Positions 7,403 through 16,196 of a stretch of DNA of 60,447 bases are shown one piece after another. The stretch covers positions 1-60,447 of the forward strand of contig CAMSCJ010000012.1 in assembly GCA_947056845.1 (NCBI GenBank), in the 5' to 3' direction. The stretch's first letter is position 1. The number at the start of each line of letters is the position of its first letter. The translations under genes were made by a program, and so were the position numbers. Source of the stretch: an uncultured Mycoplasmatota bacterium (GTDB taxonomy: Bacteria; Bacillota_I; Bacilli_A; RF39; UBA660). Below the pieces are notes generated by a model. That model was not told where the DNA came from, did not search any database, and saw only the letters and a list, made by a program, of their open reading frames with translations.

Positions 7403-9475
7403 ATGGCTCGTGAATATAGTTTAGAGAAAACTCGTAACTTTGGAATAATGGCGCATATTGATGCAGGTAAAACAACTTGTACAGAACGTGTCTTATTTCA
7501 TACTGGAAAAATTCACAAAATTGGTGAAACACATGATGGTGCTTCCCAAATGGACTGGATGGCCCAAGAACAAGAACGTGGTATAACTATTACTTCAGCA
7601 GCAACAACTGCTTTTTGGAAAAATCATCGACTTAATATTATTGATACTCCAGGTCACGTTGATTTTACTGTTGAAGTTTCAAGATCACTTCGTGTACTAG
7701 ATGGAGCAGTTGCACTTTTAGACTCACAAGCTGGTGTTGAACCTCAGACTGAAACTGTTTGGCGTCAAGCTAGTGAATTTAAGGTCCCTCGTTTAATTTT
7801 CTGTAATAAGATGGATAAAATGGGAGCTAGCTTTGAATTTAGTTTAGGTACAATTGAAAGTCGTTTAGGCGTAAATGCTAAACCAATCGAATGGCCAATT
7901 GGTGCTGAAAGTGAATTTAATGGAGTTATTGATTTAGTTACTAGAACAGCATATCACTATGATGGCAAACCAGAAGAAAACCCTACTATTATTGATATTC
8001 CTAGTGATTTAGTTGATTTAGTTGAAGAAAAGAGAACGGAATTAATTGAAGCCGTTGCTGAATTTGACGATGAATTAATGAATAAATATTTAGAGGGTGA
8101 AGAAGTTTCTGTTGATTTAATTAAAAAAGCCATCAGAAAAGGAACATTACAAGCCGAATTCTTCCCAGTGCTTTGTGGTACTGCTTTAGGAAATATGGGT
8201 GTTAAATTATTACTTGATGCAGTTATTGATTATTTACCAGCACCAACTGATATTGCATCAATTAAAGGTGTTGATATGGATGGTAATGAGATAGAAAGAC
8301 ATTCATCTGACTCTGAACCATTTGCTGCATTAGCATTTAAAGTTATGACTGATCCATTCGTTGGAAGATTAACATTCTTTAGAGTTTATTCAGGACACTT
8401 AAGTAGTGGATCTTATGTATTAAATTCAACTAAAGGTGAAAAGGAAAGAATTGGTCGTTTACTTCAAATGCATGCTAATACACGTACAGAAATTAGTGAT
8501 GCTTATGCTGGTGATATTGGAGCAGCAGTCGGACTTAAAAATACAACAACTGGTGATACTTTATGTGATGAAAAGAATCCTTGTATTCTAGAATCGATGG
8601 AATTCCCAGAACCAGTTATTGAACTTGCTGTTGAACCAAAATCAAAGGCTGATCAAGATAAAATGGCTACAGCTTTACAAAAATTAGCAGAAGAGGATCC
8701 AACTTTTAGAGCTAGTACAAATCATGAAACAGGTCAAACAATTATTGCTGGTATGGGTGAGTTACACCTTGATATCATTGTTGACCGTATGAAAAGAGAA
8801 TTTAATGTTGAAGCTAATATTGGTCAACCACAAGTTTCATATCGTGAAACAATCACTCAAACAGCAGAATGTGAAGGTAAATATATTAAGCAATCTGGTG
8901 GTCGTGGACAATATGGTCATGTATGGATTAAATTTGAACCAAATCCTGATAAGGGGTATGAATTCGTTGATGCAGTTGTTGGTGGTGTTGTTCCAAGAGA
9001 ATATATCCCAGTAACTGATAAAGGTTTACAAGATGCTCTAAAAACAGGTGTATTAGCTGGATATCCAATGGTTGATGTTAAAGCAACATTATTCGATGGT
9101 TCATATCATGATGTTGACTCATCAGAAATGGCATTTAAAATTGCTGCATCATTAGCTTTAAAAGAAGCTAAAAACAAATGTAAACCAGTTTTACTTGAAC
9201 CAATTATGAAAGTACAAGTAATTGTTCCAGATGAATATCTTGGAAATGTAATGGGAGACATTACTTCTCGTCGTGGCCGTCCACTTGGTCAAGAATCACG
9301 TGGAAATGCTTTAGCAATTGATGCAATGGTACCACTTTCAGAAATGTTTGGATATGCAACTAGTTTAAGAAGTAATACCCAAGGTCGTGGAAATTTCACA
9401 ATGGTATTTGATCATTATGAAGAAGTTCCAAGAAATATCGCTGAAGAAATTATTAAGAAAAACGGCGGTAATTAA
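7403..9475 (+). CDS. fusA: Elongation factor G
   Basis: A 690-residue EF-G, the GTPase that drives translocation. G1 is AHIDAGKTT (about residues 17-25), G2 is the [11 protein letters not shown] region, G3 is DTPGHVDF and G4 is NKMD. Domains II to V follow with the usual [12 protein letters not shown] and [10 protein letters not shown] motifs. All catalytic elements are intact, including His of DTPGH. The stop is only five bases before a short EF-Tu-derived frame, and no terminator separates them. Confidence 0.98.
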   Translation: MAREYSLEKTRNFGIMAHIDAGKTTCTERVLFHTGKIHKIGETHDGASQMDWMAQEQERGITITSAATTAFWKNHRLNIIDTPGHVDFTVEVSRSLRVLDGAVALLDSQAGVEPQTETVWRQASEFKVPRLIFCNKMDKMGASFEFSLGTIESRLGVNAKPIEWPIGAESEFNGVIDLVTRTAYHYDGKPEENPTIIDIPSDLVDLVEEKRTELIEAVAEFDDELMNKYLEGEEVSVDLIKKAIRKGTLQAEFFPVLCGTALGNMGVKLLLDAVIDYLPAPTDIASIKGVDMDGNEIERHSSDSEPFAALAFKVMTDPFVGRLTFFRVYSGHLSSGSYVLNSTKGEKERIGRLLQMHANTRTEISDAYAGDIGAAVGLKNTTTGDTLCDEKNPCILESMEFPEPVIELAVEPKSKADQDKMATALQKLAEEDPTFRASTNHETGQTIIAGMGELHLDIIVDRMKREFNVEANIGQPQVSYRETITQTAECEGKYIKQSGGRGQYGHVWIKFEPNPDKGYEFVDAVVGGVVPREYIPVTDKGLQDALKTGVLAGYPMVDVKATLFDGSYHDVDSSEMAFKIAASLALKEAKNKCKPVLLEPIMKVQVIVPDEYLGNVMGDITSRRGRPLGQESRGNALAIDAMVPLSEMFGYATSLRSNTQGRGNFTMVFDHYEEVPRNIAEEIIKKNGGN

Positions 9476-9480
9476 TTATA

Positions 9481-9753
9481 ATGGATAGCCCAAAAACTAA
9501 AAAGCCACATGTTAATATTGGTACAATTGGACATATCAATACTAGTCCAACTACTATGACAGAGGCTATTAGTAAATATTTGCGCGAAAAAGGACAAAAT
9601 GTGTTTGAAGATTGTGCAAGTTCTGATACAGCAGTTCAAGCTTATAGCAATTATTTAGAACAAGCATATAATCCAGAAAAAAATAATAAAAATACGTTAA
9701 ATAATCAAAAAAGATTTTATTATTCAAATAAAAGAAATAAAAAACAAAAATAG
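9481..9753 (+). CDS. Degenerate mini-EF-Tu: N-terminal EF-Tu fragment with destroyed P-loop
   Basis: A 90-residue frame between fusA and tuf whose residues 8-40 align with the EF-Tu start: [11 protein letters not shown] is identical to the neighbouring EF-Tu, but the P-loop GHVDHGKT has become GHINTSPT, losing the Gly and Lys needed for phosphate binding. Residues about 40-55 ([15 protein letters not shown]) still loosely follow EF-Tu, then the match ends and a basic Asn/Lys-rich tail follows ([16 protein letters not shown]). In the identical 11 residues both base differences from tuf are synonymous. Ribosome binding is weak (GGCGGT inside the end of fusA), so it may be read by coupling. It could be a remnant of a second tuf or a retained small protein. 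Confidence 0.6.
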   Translation: MDSPKTKKPHVNIGTIGHINTSPTTMTEAISKYLREKGQNVFEDCASSDTAVQAYSNYLEQAYNPEKNNKNTLNNQKRFYYSNKRNKKQK

Positions 9754-9762
9754 TGTCAAACT

Positions 9763-9790
9763 AAGGGAAAATACTTGCTATTTTTCCCTT
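9763..9790 (+). terminator. Hairpin between the mini-EF-Tu frame and tuf
   Basis: AAGGGAAAATA pairs with TATTTTTCCCTT (one extra T) around a CTTGC loop. No U-tract follows, so it is a weak terminator or a processing/attenuation element. It separates the fusA transcript from tuf, whose candidate promoter lies in its second half. Confidence 0.5.
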
Positions 9791-9803
9791 GTTGATATAA
9801 AAT
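9775..9803 (+). promoter_or_regulatory. Candidate tuf promoter
   Basis: TTGCTA (9775-9780), a 17-base spacer and TAAAAT (9798-9803), 36 bases before the tuf start. The -35 lies inside the loop/arm of the preceding hairpin, so termination and initiation could interfere. Confidence 0.45.
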
Positions 9804-9838
9804 AATAAGTGTAAGTAAATAAAAGGAGGAAATTTAAA

Positions 9839-11023
9839 ATGGCAAAACAAAAATTCGATCGTTCAAAGCCACATGTTAACATTGGTACAATTGGACACGT
9901 AGACCATGGTAAAACTACTTTAACAGCAGCTATTACTAATGTTCTATCTAAAAAAGGATTTGCAGATTTCGTAGATTATGCAAATATCGATAAAGCTCCA
10001 GAAGAAAGAGAAAGAGGTATTACAATTAATACTTCGCATGTTGAATATCAAACAGAAAAGAGACATTATGCACACGTAGACTGTCCTGGACATGCTGACT
10101 ATGTAAAAAACATGATTACTGGTGCAGCTCAAATGGATGGTGCAATTCTAGTTATTGCAGCAACAGATGGTCCTATGGCTCAAACTCGTGAACATATCTT
10201 ACTTTCTCGTCAAGTTGGTGTTCCTCGTATGGTTGTATTCATGAATAAATGTGATATGGTTGATGATGAGGAATTATTAGACTTAGTAGAAATGGAAATT
10301 CGTGAATTATTAAATGAATATGGATTCGAAGGTGATGACACTCCAATTATTCGTGGTTCTGCTTTAAAAGCTCTTGAAGGAGATGCTAAATATGAACAAG
10401 CAGTTATGGATTTAATGGATGCTGTTGACACTTGGATTGATACTCCAGCTCGTGATACTGACAAACCTTTCTTAATGCCAGTAGAGGATGTATTTACAAT
10501 TACTGGTCGTGGAACTGTTGTTACAGGACGTGTTGAAAGAGGTCAATTAAAACTTAACGATGAAGTTGAAATTGTTGGTCTTAGAGAAACTAAGAAAACT
10601 GTTGTTACAGGAATTGAAATGTTTAGAAAACAATTAGACTATACTGAAGCAGGAGACAATGCTGGTGTATTATTACGTGGTATTGCTCGTGAAGATGTTG
10701 AACGTGGTCAAGTATTAGCTAAACCAGGAACTGTTACTCCACATACTAAGTTCAAAGCTCAAGTTTATGTACTTAGCAAAGAAGAAGGTGGAAGACATAC
10801 TCCATTCTTTAGTAATTATCGTCCACAATTCTATTTCCGTACTACAGATGTTACTGGTGTTATTGAATTACCAGAAGGTGTAGAAATGGTTATGCCTGGA
10901 GATAATGTTGAAATGACAGTTGAATTAATTGCTCCTATCGCTATCGAAAATGGAACTAAGTTCTCTATTCGTGAAGGTGGTAGAACAGTTGGTGCTGGTA
11001 ACGTTTCAGAAGTTATTAAATAA
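9839..11023 (+). CDS. tuf: Elongation factor Tu
   Basis: A 394-residue EF-Tu, carrier of aminoacyl-tRNA to the ribosome. G1 GHVDHGKT (19-26), G2 RGITIN, G3 DCPGHADY, G4 NKCDMVDD and the [10 protein letters not shown]5 region are intact, and domains II ([20 protein letters not shown]) and III ([21 protein letters not shown]) are complete. AAAGGAGG precedes the ATG. It is transcribed with or after fusA and ends in a strong terminator. The catalytic His of DCPGH is present. Confidence 0.98.
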   Translation: MAKQKFDRSKPHVNIGTIGHVDHGKTTLTAAITNVLSKKGFADFVDYANIDKAPEERERGITINTSHVEYQTEKRHYAHVDCPGHADYVKNMITGAAQMDGAILVIAATDGPMAQTREHILLSRQVGVPRMVVFMNKCDMVDDEELLDLVEMEIRELLNEYGFEGDDTPIIRGSALKALEGDAKYEQAVMDLMDAVDTWIDTPARDTDKPFLMPVEDVFTITGRGTVVTGRVERGQLKLNDEVEIVGLRETKKTVVTGIEMFRKQLDYTEAGDNAGVLLRGIAREDVERGQVLAKPGTVTPHTKFKAQVYVLSKEEGGRHTPFFSNYRPQFYFRTTDVTGVIELPEGVEMVMPGDNVEMTVELIAPIAIENGTKFSIREGGRTVGAGNVSEVIK

Positions 11024-11036
11024 TTTAGTATAAATT

Positions 11037-11072
11037 AAAAAACAAGGAATAGTTTTTATTGCTTGTTTTTTT
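11037..11072 (+). terminator. Terminator after tuf
   Basis: AAACAAG-AATA arms pair with TATT-CTTGTTT around a GTTTT loop, followed directly by a run of T ending at 11072. A typical intrinsic terminator that closes the tuf transcript 22 bases before pyrH. Confidence 0.8.
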
Positions 11073-11093
11073 GAGATAATTAAGGAGGTTAAA

Positions 11094-11795
11094 ATGGAAT
11101 ATAAACGTGTATTATTAAAATTAAGTGGTGAGTCTTTAGCTGGAAGTGATAATAAGGGAATTAATTTTGATAGGGTTTTAGAAATCTGTACTGAGATTAA
11201 GGATGTTGTTTTAAAAACTGGAATTGAACTAGGAATTGTTGTAGGTGGTGGTAACTTTTGGCGAGGTAGAAGTAATCAAGATATGGATAGATGTACCTCC
11301 GATTATATTGGTATGTTAGCAACTACAATGAATGCTTTAGCCATAAATGATGCTTTTAAGCAGTTGGGACAAGATTCTAGAGTTCAGACTGGTATTGAAA
11401 TGCGTCAAATTTCTGAATTCTATATTAAAAATAGAGCAGATAGGCACATGCAAAAGGGTAGAATTGTTATTTTTGGTTGTGGCACAGGTAGTCCATTTTT
11501 CTCAACTGATACAGCCGCTGCTTTAAGAGCGGCCGAAATAAATGCAGATATTTTGCTCAAGGCTACTAATGTTGATGGTATTTATGAGGCAGATCCTAAA
11601 AAACATAAAGATGCTAAAAAAATAGATGAGCTTTCATATATTGATGTTTTAAATAAAAAAATAAAAGTTATGGATGCAACTGCTATTAGTTTATGTATGG
11701 ATCAAGAGATTCCTATTATCGTGTATAATTTAAATAATAAAGGTGATTTTTTAAAAATATTAAATGGTGAAAAAATTGGTACTATTGTTAAATAA
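11094..11795 (+). CDS. pyrH: UMP kinase
   Basis: A 233-residue bacterial-type UMP kinase (amino-acid-kinase fold), making UDP from UMP. The start KRVLLKLSGESL, the GIVVGGGNFWRG phosphate loop, the TDTAAALRAAEI segment and the LLKATNVDGIYEADPKK motif are all intact. AAGGAGG lies at good distance. In most relatives pyrH is followed by frr (ribosome recycling factor) and preceded by tsf; here neither is adjacent, so the gene has been relocated next to tuf. Confidence 0.96.
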   Translation: MEYKRVLLKLSGESLAGSDNKGINFDRVLEICTEIKDVVLKTGIELGIVVGGGNFWRGRSNQDMDRCTSDYIGMLATTMNALAINDAFKQLGQDSRVQTGIEMRQISEFYIKNRADRHMQKGRIVIFGCGTGSPFFSTDTAAALRAAEINADILLKATNVDGIYEADPKKHKDAKKIDELSYIDVLNKKIKVMDATAISLCMDQEIPIIVYNLNNKGDFLKILNGEKIGTIVK

Positions 11796-11821
11796 TTTGT
11801 TATATTTTTAAACTTCTAGTT

Positions 11822-11849
11822 CATACTATAAATGCCAAAATATAGTATG
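11822..11849. promoter_or_regulatory. Perfect inverted repeat before the secreted-protein gene
   Basis: CATACTATA (11822-11830) and TATAGTATG (11841-11849) form a perfect 9-bp palindrome with a 10-base spacer, 16 bases upstream of the TTG start. It may be an operator or an mRNA hairpin close to the ribosome binding site. Confidence 0.5.
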
Positions 11850-11864
11850 AAAGATGGTGAGGTT

Positions 11865-12497
11865 TTGAAAAAGATAATTATATTCTTAATTCTTAGTTTA
11901 TATATACCTATAACTGGGTATGCATTAGAGATAGATAAAGATTTGAATAGTGGAATTATCTTATCTAGCGAGAATGATATTGTTCCAAATGATACTGTTT
12001 TGAGTGTTAAAAGTATCAGTAATAATAATATTATATCATTAGCTAAAGATTTTGCTTTAACTAAGTATAATGCTTATGGTATTTCATTATTAAATGCTGC
12101 TAAAAGAATTATTCCTAATGGCGAAGTTACATTATCATTTCCAATACCAAGTAATTACAATTTAGCTATGTCTAAAAAGATATATGTTCTTAAATTAGAT
12201 AATAATAGTATAGATAAAGTTTATACTATGAATTCGGAGACGGTTGGACTATATGAAGATTTAGTAATTGAAAATGGATATGTATTAATAACTACAAGTG
12301 ATTTTAGTTTAGATAATGATATTGTTTATTTAGTTGGAACAACAGTAATAAATAAGGAAAACAGGAAAGAGACAACGCTTATTGATAATCCTAATACACT
12401 TGATAATAATTTTTCTGTTTTATTAGTTATTAGTATTATTTCTATAGGTGGGGTTATGTTATTGATTACGAAGTTATATTTGGACAATAAAAATTGA
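11865..12497 (+). CDS. Secreted, membrane-anchored surface protein
   Basis: A 210-residue exported protein. Residues 1-21 are a signal peptide (KKIIIFLILSLYIPITGYA, cleavage probably after GYA), residues about 25-175 are a beta-rich extracellular domain, and residues about 180-203 are a C-terminal membrane helix (SVLLVISIISIGGVMLLI). The middle contains NGEVTLSFPIPSNYN, the phrase typical of beta-sandwich modules in clostridial surface proteins. The TTG at 11865 is chosen because it follows a GGTGAGG ribosome site and starts the signal peptide exactly; the longer ATG frame from 11832 would add 11 residues before it. Function unknown. Confidence 0.65.
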   Translation: MKKIIIFLILSLYIPITGYALEIDKDLNSGIILSSENDIVPNDTVLSVKSISNNNIISLAKDFALTKYNAYGISLLNAAKRIIPNGEVTLSFPIPSNYNLAMSKKIYVLKLDNNSIDKVYTMNSETVGLYEDLVIENGYVLITTSDFSLDNDIVYLVGTTVINKENRKETTLIDNPNTLDNNFSVLLVISIISIGGVMLLITKLYLDNKN

Positions 12498-12520
12498 TAT
12501 GATTTTTTCATATCAATTTT
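12490..12520. terminator. Bidirectional terminator between convergent genes
   Basis: AAAATTGATATGA and TCATATCAATTTT are perfect inverse complements around a five-base T loop. The hairpin covers the stop codon of the secreted-protein gene and ends two bases before the end of the convergent FemAB-like gene, serving both. Confidence 0.75.
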
Positions 12521-12521
12521 A

Positions 12522-13769
12522 TTATCTTTTAAAAATTCGTCCTAGCGGTCTTGCATTTCGATATATAAAATATAGGGAATTATTTGTTATCAATTCTAAG
12601 TCACCAATATATTCATTAACATAGGCTCCAAAATTTAATTTAAATTGGGTTAATCCTTTTAGCTTATTATCAACTAAGATATTTGGTAATCCACCAATAT
12701 TGAATTTTTTATATCCTTCCTTAGCATATTTTTCAATTAATTTCCAAATAAGTAGATGTTTTGAATTAAATTTTTTGTATTTTGAATCATATCCATCCAT
12801 CATCATATAAATAGTATCATCATATTTAATTGTTAGTATGGATGCAACTACAACACCATTAGGATTATTGCTCATAATATTAGTTGCATTAATTAAATTG
12901 GCTCTATATTCACTAGCTTGATTTTCTAATGATATTTTTTTAGCAATACTTCGCTTTGAATTATAGTTTTTAGTCATAATAACATCATGATTAAATTTCT
13001 CACTTTCTTGAACTTTTAGTTGATATTTTACCTGTAAGTTTTTAAGAAAGTGATTTATATCTAATTTAGCATAATAAAAATCAACTTTATTGCTTTTATT
13101 AAAGAAAAAATAGCAATCCTCATAATATCTTAAATCACGTGGATATTTATTTTGAGTTTCTAAATATAAATATTTTAAAGAGCTTTGATTTCCTTTATAA
13201 ATTGTAATACCATTACGGTCAGCACTTCTTATTTTTGTACGATATTCTTTTTTTATATTAGCAAATGCTTCGTAATATGGTTTATTAAGATCGATAATAG
13301 CCTCATATCTTGGTTTTAGAGCTTCAAAGCCATTATTATATCCTAGGTGATAGTATCCTAATTTTTTTAAATTATTAAATATATTATCAAAGTTTGGATT
13401 AGTATAAATAATATCTTTATTAGAATTATATATATTTTTAATAATTAAAGGATTAATTTTTACAGCAATAACATTTAGTTTTCCTAAAAAATTTTTGATG
13501 CCATTAGTAAATTCTTTTAATAAAGTAGTATTATTATAGTCAAGTAGAAATCCTCTAGGTGCATAAGCATATTTAAAACCATCTAATTTTTCTATTAAAA
13601 AAATTGATGCTGCGATAACTTGATTATTATCAATTAGGCCTAAAAAAATACTCTCAAAATTTTGTTTGTTCATAATAAAAGCATATTCTTTAGTTTGATA
13701 GATAGATTTTTGCTCATAATTATTTGCAAATTCTGTAAATTCTTCATTAGTAAGTTGTTTTATAGTCAT
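12522..13769 (-). CDS. FemAB-family aminoacyltransferase
   Basis: A 415-residue member of the FemX/FemA/MurM group, which add amino acids from aminoacyl-tRNA to the peptidoglycan stem peptide to build the interpeptide bridge. Two GNAT-like halves are visible: the first with KYAYAPRGFLLDY, the second with YEAFANIKKEYRTKIRSADRNG and the late YKKFNIGGLPNIL...KFNFGA-type ending (KGLTQFKLNFGAYVNEYIG). A charged stretch around residues 240-290 is the expected coiled-coil insertion. GGAGGA at 13777-13782 (complement) selects ATG 13769 over an upstream ATG. The amino acid used cannot be predicted. Confidence 0.88.
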   Translation of the reverse strand: MTIKQLTNEEFTEFANNYEQKSIYQTKEYAFIMNKQNFESIFLGLIDNNQVIAASIFLIEKLDGFKYAYAPRGFLLDYNNTTLLKEFTNGIKNFLGKLNVIAVKINPLIIKNIYNSNKDIIYTNPNFDNIFNNLKKLGYYHLGYNNGFEALKPRYEAIIDLNKPYYEAFANIKKEYRTKIRSADRNGITIYKGNQSSLKYLYLETQNKYPRDLRYYEDCYFFFNKSNKVDFYYAKLDINHFLKNLQVKYQLKVQESEKFNHDVIMTKNYNSKRSIAKKISLENQASEYRANLINATNIMSNNPNGVVVASILTIKYDDTIYMMMDGYDSKYKKFNSKHLLIWKLIEKYAKEGYKKFNIGGLPNILVDNKLKGLTQFKLNFGAYVNEYIGDLELITNNSLYFIYRNARPLGRIFKR

Positions 13770-13944
13770 GTTATCATCCTCCACAACACGAATTATATCA
13801 TTATAACATAACTAGTATAAAAAAACTACTAAAAAATGTAAAATTTTAAATAGTAGTTATTTTAATTTTATCTATGATAAGTTAATTATAAAAATTTATC
13901 TAATTTTTGTTATAAATTAAAAGCTTTTTTTAACTAAAAATATT

Positions 13945-13963
13945 AAAAAAGTTTTCAACTTTT
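13945..13963 (-). terminator. Terminator of the DUF1540 gene
   Basis: On the minus strand AAAAGTT-GAA-AACTTTT is followed by further T, overlapping the stop codon of the DUF1540 gene. The arms are short, so strength is moderate. Confidence 0.5.
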
Positions 13964-14144
13964 AATTATCGCGTTTTTTGTAGCTATTACACATAGTTGC
14001 CTCTTTTTCATGATTATGACCACAATTACATATTTCAATTTTTTCTAATGAACAGCAATTATCTTTACAATCACAAAATTTGCAATCATGAACTTCACAA
14101 CCAATCTCTTGTTTGTTGTTTTTTTCTTTTTCCACTTTAATCAC
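13962..14144 (-). CDS. DUF1540 Cys-rich small protein
   Basis: A 60-residue protein with eight or more Cys and several His: CEVHDCKFCDCKDNCC, then ICNCGHNHEKEATMCNSYK. The spacing C-x4-C and the terminal T-x-C-x-S/F match the DUF1540 family of short, presumably metal-binding proteins in Firmicutes. It starts with GTG at 14144; a second GTG three codons later is possible, and no strong ribosome site is present. It is divergent from the dehydratase/activase operon. Function unknown; zinc binding is inferred from the Cys pattern. Confidence 0.7.
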   Translation of the reverse strand: MIKVEKEKNNKQEIGCEVHDCKFCDCKDNCCSLEKIEICNCGHNHEKEATMCNSYKKRDN

Positions 14145-14221
14145 CCATTGATATTATTCTCTTTAATAAATTTTTTATTCATAAAAATAGTTTTTATTAA
14201 TAGTATTAACTAGGTGATATA

Positions 14222-15136
14222 ATGGACAAGATAAAAATCGGGATACCACGTGCTTTACATTATTATTATTTGGGTAATCTTTGGAAAAATTATTTCGAAA
14301 ATATTAATTGTGAAGTTATAGTGAGTCCACCAACTAATCGAGATATTATTAATAATGGTATTAAGTACGCAAATGACGAAATGTGTTTAGCTTTAAAAAT
14401 TTATTTAGGTCATGTCGCTTACCTAAAAGATAAATGTGATTACATTTTAGTACCAAGAATTGATCAGTATGATGTTAATAATCAAACTTGTACTAATTTT
14501 TTAGCAATTTATGATATTGTTAAAAATTTATTTGATTGTAAAATATTAAATTATAATATTGATGTTAAAAATAAGGAAAATGATTTTGTTGGCTTAGTTG
14601 AAATTGGACAGGTATTTGGTTTGTCTACAAGTCAAGCAATAAGAGCTTATAATAAAGCATTGGATACTGCTAATAAAATAAAAAATAAGGATATAATTAT
14701 TAATACTAAAAAATTGGAAACCCATAATTTAAAGGTTTTATTAGTAAGCCATCCATACGTTATTTATGATCAATATTTTGGAATTCCTATTATTAAAATG
14801 TTAAAAAAATTTAATGTTGATATAATTTATAGTGATAAATTTGATGATAAACGAACCAATTTATTATCAACAAAAATATCTAATACGCTTTATTGGAAAT
14901 TTAGTCGTGACGAATTAGGTTCAATAGAACTAGTAAAAAATTTAATAGATGGGGTGATTTTTATTTCTTCATTTCCTTGTGGACCAGATTCTTTGGCAAA
15001 TGAATTGGCGATGCGTCGGATTGATTTGCCATATTTAAATATTATCATTGATGATATTGATGCTTTAACAGGAATAGAAACACGAATAGAAAGTTTTATC
15101 GATATACTTGATGTCAAAAAACAATCAAGGCGCTAA
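14222..15136 (+). CDS. DUF2229 protein of a split 2-hydroxyacyl-CoA dehydratase/activase system
   Basis: A 304-residue DUF2229-type protein: KIGIPRALHYYYLGNLWKNY at the start, then VSPPTNRDIINNGIKYANDE with the conserved Glu/Cys (DEMCLALKIYLGHV), and near the end SSFPCGPDSLANELAMRR followed by DDIDALTGIETRIESF. In many Firmicutes this module is part of one very long activase-dehydratase polypeptide; here it is a separate gene. Cysteines at DEMC, DKCD and PCGPDS could hold an Fe-S cluster. The substrate is unknown. AGGTGATATA precedes the ATG, and the next gene overlaps by 26 bases. Confidence 0.85.
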   Translation: MDKIKIGIPRALHYYYLGNLWKNYFENINCEVIVSPPTNRDIINNGIKYANDEMCLALKIYLGHVAYLKDKCDYILVPRIDQYDVNNQTCTNFLAIYDIVKNLFDCKILNYNIDVKNKENDFVGLVEIGQVFGLSTSQAIRAYNKALDTANKIKNKDIIINTKKLETHNLKVLLVSHPYVIYDQYFGIPIIKMLKKFNVDIIYSDKFDDKRTNLLSTKISNTLYWKFSRDELGSIELVKNLIDGVIFISSFPCGPDSLANELAMRRIDLPYLNIIIDDIDALTGIETRIESFIDILDVKKQSRR

Positions 15137-16196
15137 GAAAATTTTGTCTTTCCCACAGATGGGTAATTATTATATTCCTGTTAAATATTTATTTAAGCAT
15201 ATTTTTAGTTGTGAAATTATGTCACCACCTAATATTACAACTAAAACAATTGAATTGGGTAGTAAATATAGTCCTGAATTTGTTTGTACACCATTTAAGT
15301 ATACATTAGGTACATTTATAGAATCATTAGATCGTGGGGCTAATATATTAGTTCAAGCTGGTGGTGGCTGCCGATATGGTTATTATAGTGAATTGCAGGA
15401 ACAAATATTAAAAGATTTGGGTTATGAATTTACCTTTGTCAATTTTGTAACGGCAGGTAATAGAAATATTAAAAACATTTTAAAAGAAATTAGAAAGTTT
15501 GAACCTAAATTTAAAAAAATAAGGGCTCTATACTATCTTTTTATAACTTCTAAAATGATTAAGTATATGGATAATATTGATCATTATATTAGAGAGAATA
15601 TAGGTTTTGAGGTTGAAAAGGATAGCTTTATTAAATTAAATAATCGAATGTTAAAAGATTTTAGTAAAGTAAAATCTTATTATCAACTTAGAAAGTTATA
15701 TAAAAGTTATTTTATGAAATTTAGGGAATTAAAAATTAATAAACCAGAAAATTGTTTGAAAGTTGGTATTATTGGTGAGTTATATACTGTTATGGAGCCA
15801 TTTGCTAATTATTATTTAGAACGCGAGTTAGCTAGTTATAATATTGAAATAAAGCGTTATACTAATGCTCATTACCTTGTTTTTGAGAAAGCGAGGGAGG
15901 TAAAAAAGTACTTAAAATATGCGAGTGAATATATAAAATATCGTATGGGGGCCGATGCTCATGATAATATTGGAAGGACTAAGTATCTTTGCACACATGG
16001 TTTTGATGGTATCATTCATATAAAGTCATCTTTTTGCACACCTGAAATAGGGGCAATGCCAATAATTAATAAAATCTGTAAGCAATATAATGTACCAGTT
16101 ATCTATTTTAGTTTTGATGCTAATACATCAGAAGTAGGCATTAAAACACGAATTGAAGCTTTTTACGATATGATTGAAATGAGGAGAGAAAAATGA
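15111..16196 (+). CDS. 2-hydroxyacyl-CoA dehydratase-like (HgdB-type) protein
   Basis: A 361-residue protein of the same superfamily as the previous gene: KKILSFPQMGNYYIPVKYLF, MSPPNITTKTIELG, then FVCTPFKYTLGTFIESLDRG and QAGGGCRYGYYSELQ, and near the end HIKSSFCTPEIGAMPIINKI with FDANTSEVGIKTRIEAF. Cysteines at FVCTPF, GGCRYGY and SFCTPE are the conserved cluster ligands of this family. ATG 15111 is two codons' phase away from the upstream frame and lies inside its end, so translation is probably coupled. It ends with the ATGA overlap to the activase. Confidence 0.85.
   Translation: MSKNNQGAKKILSFPQMGNYYIPVKYLFKHIFSCEIMSPPNITTKTIELGSKYSPEFVCTPFKYTLGTFIESLDRGANILVQAGGGCRYGYYSELQEQILKDLGYEFTFVNFVTAGNRNIKNILKEIRKFEPKFKKIRALYYLFITSKMIKYMDNIDHYIRENIGFEVEKDSFIKLNNRMLKDFSKVKSYYQLRKLYKSYFMKFRELKINKPENCLKVGIIGELYTVMEPFANYYLERELASYNIEIKRYTNAHYLVFEKAREVKKYLKYASEYIKYRMGADAHDNIGRTKYLCTHGFDGIIHIKSSFCTPEIGAMPIINKICKQYNVPVIYFSFDANTSEVGIKTRIEAFYDMIEMRREK

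Noticed and set aside
9944..10464. Minus-strand open frames inside tuf (9944-10132, 10210-10464)
   Set aside because: They lie antisense to a fully conserved EF-Tu, have no ribosome binding site and are explained by codon bias of tuf.
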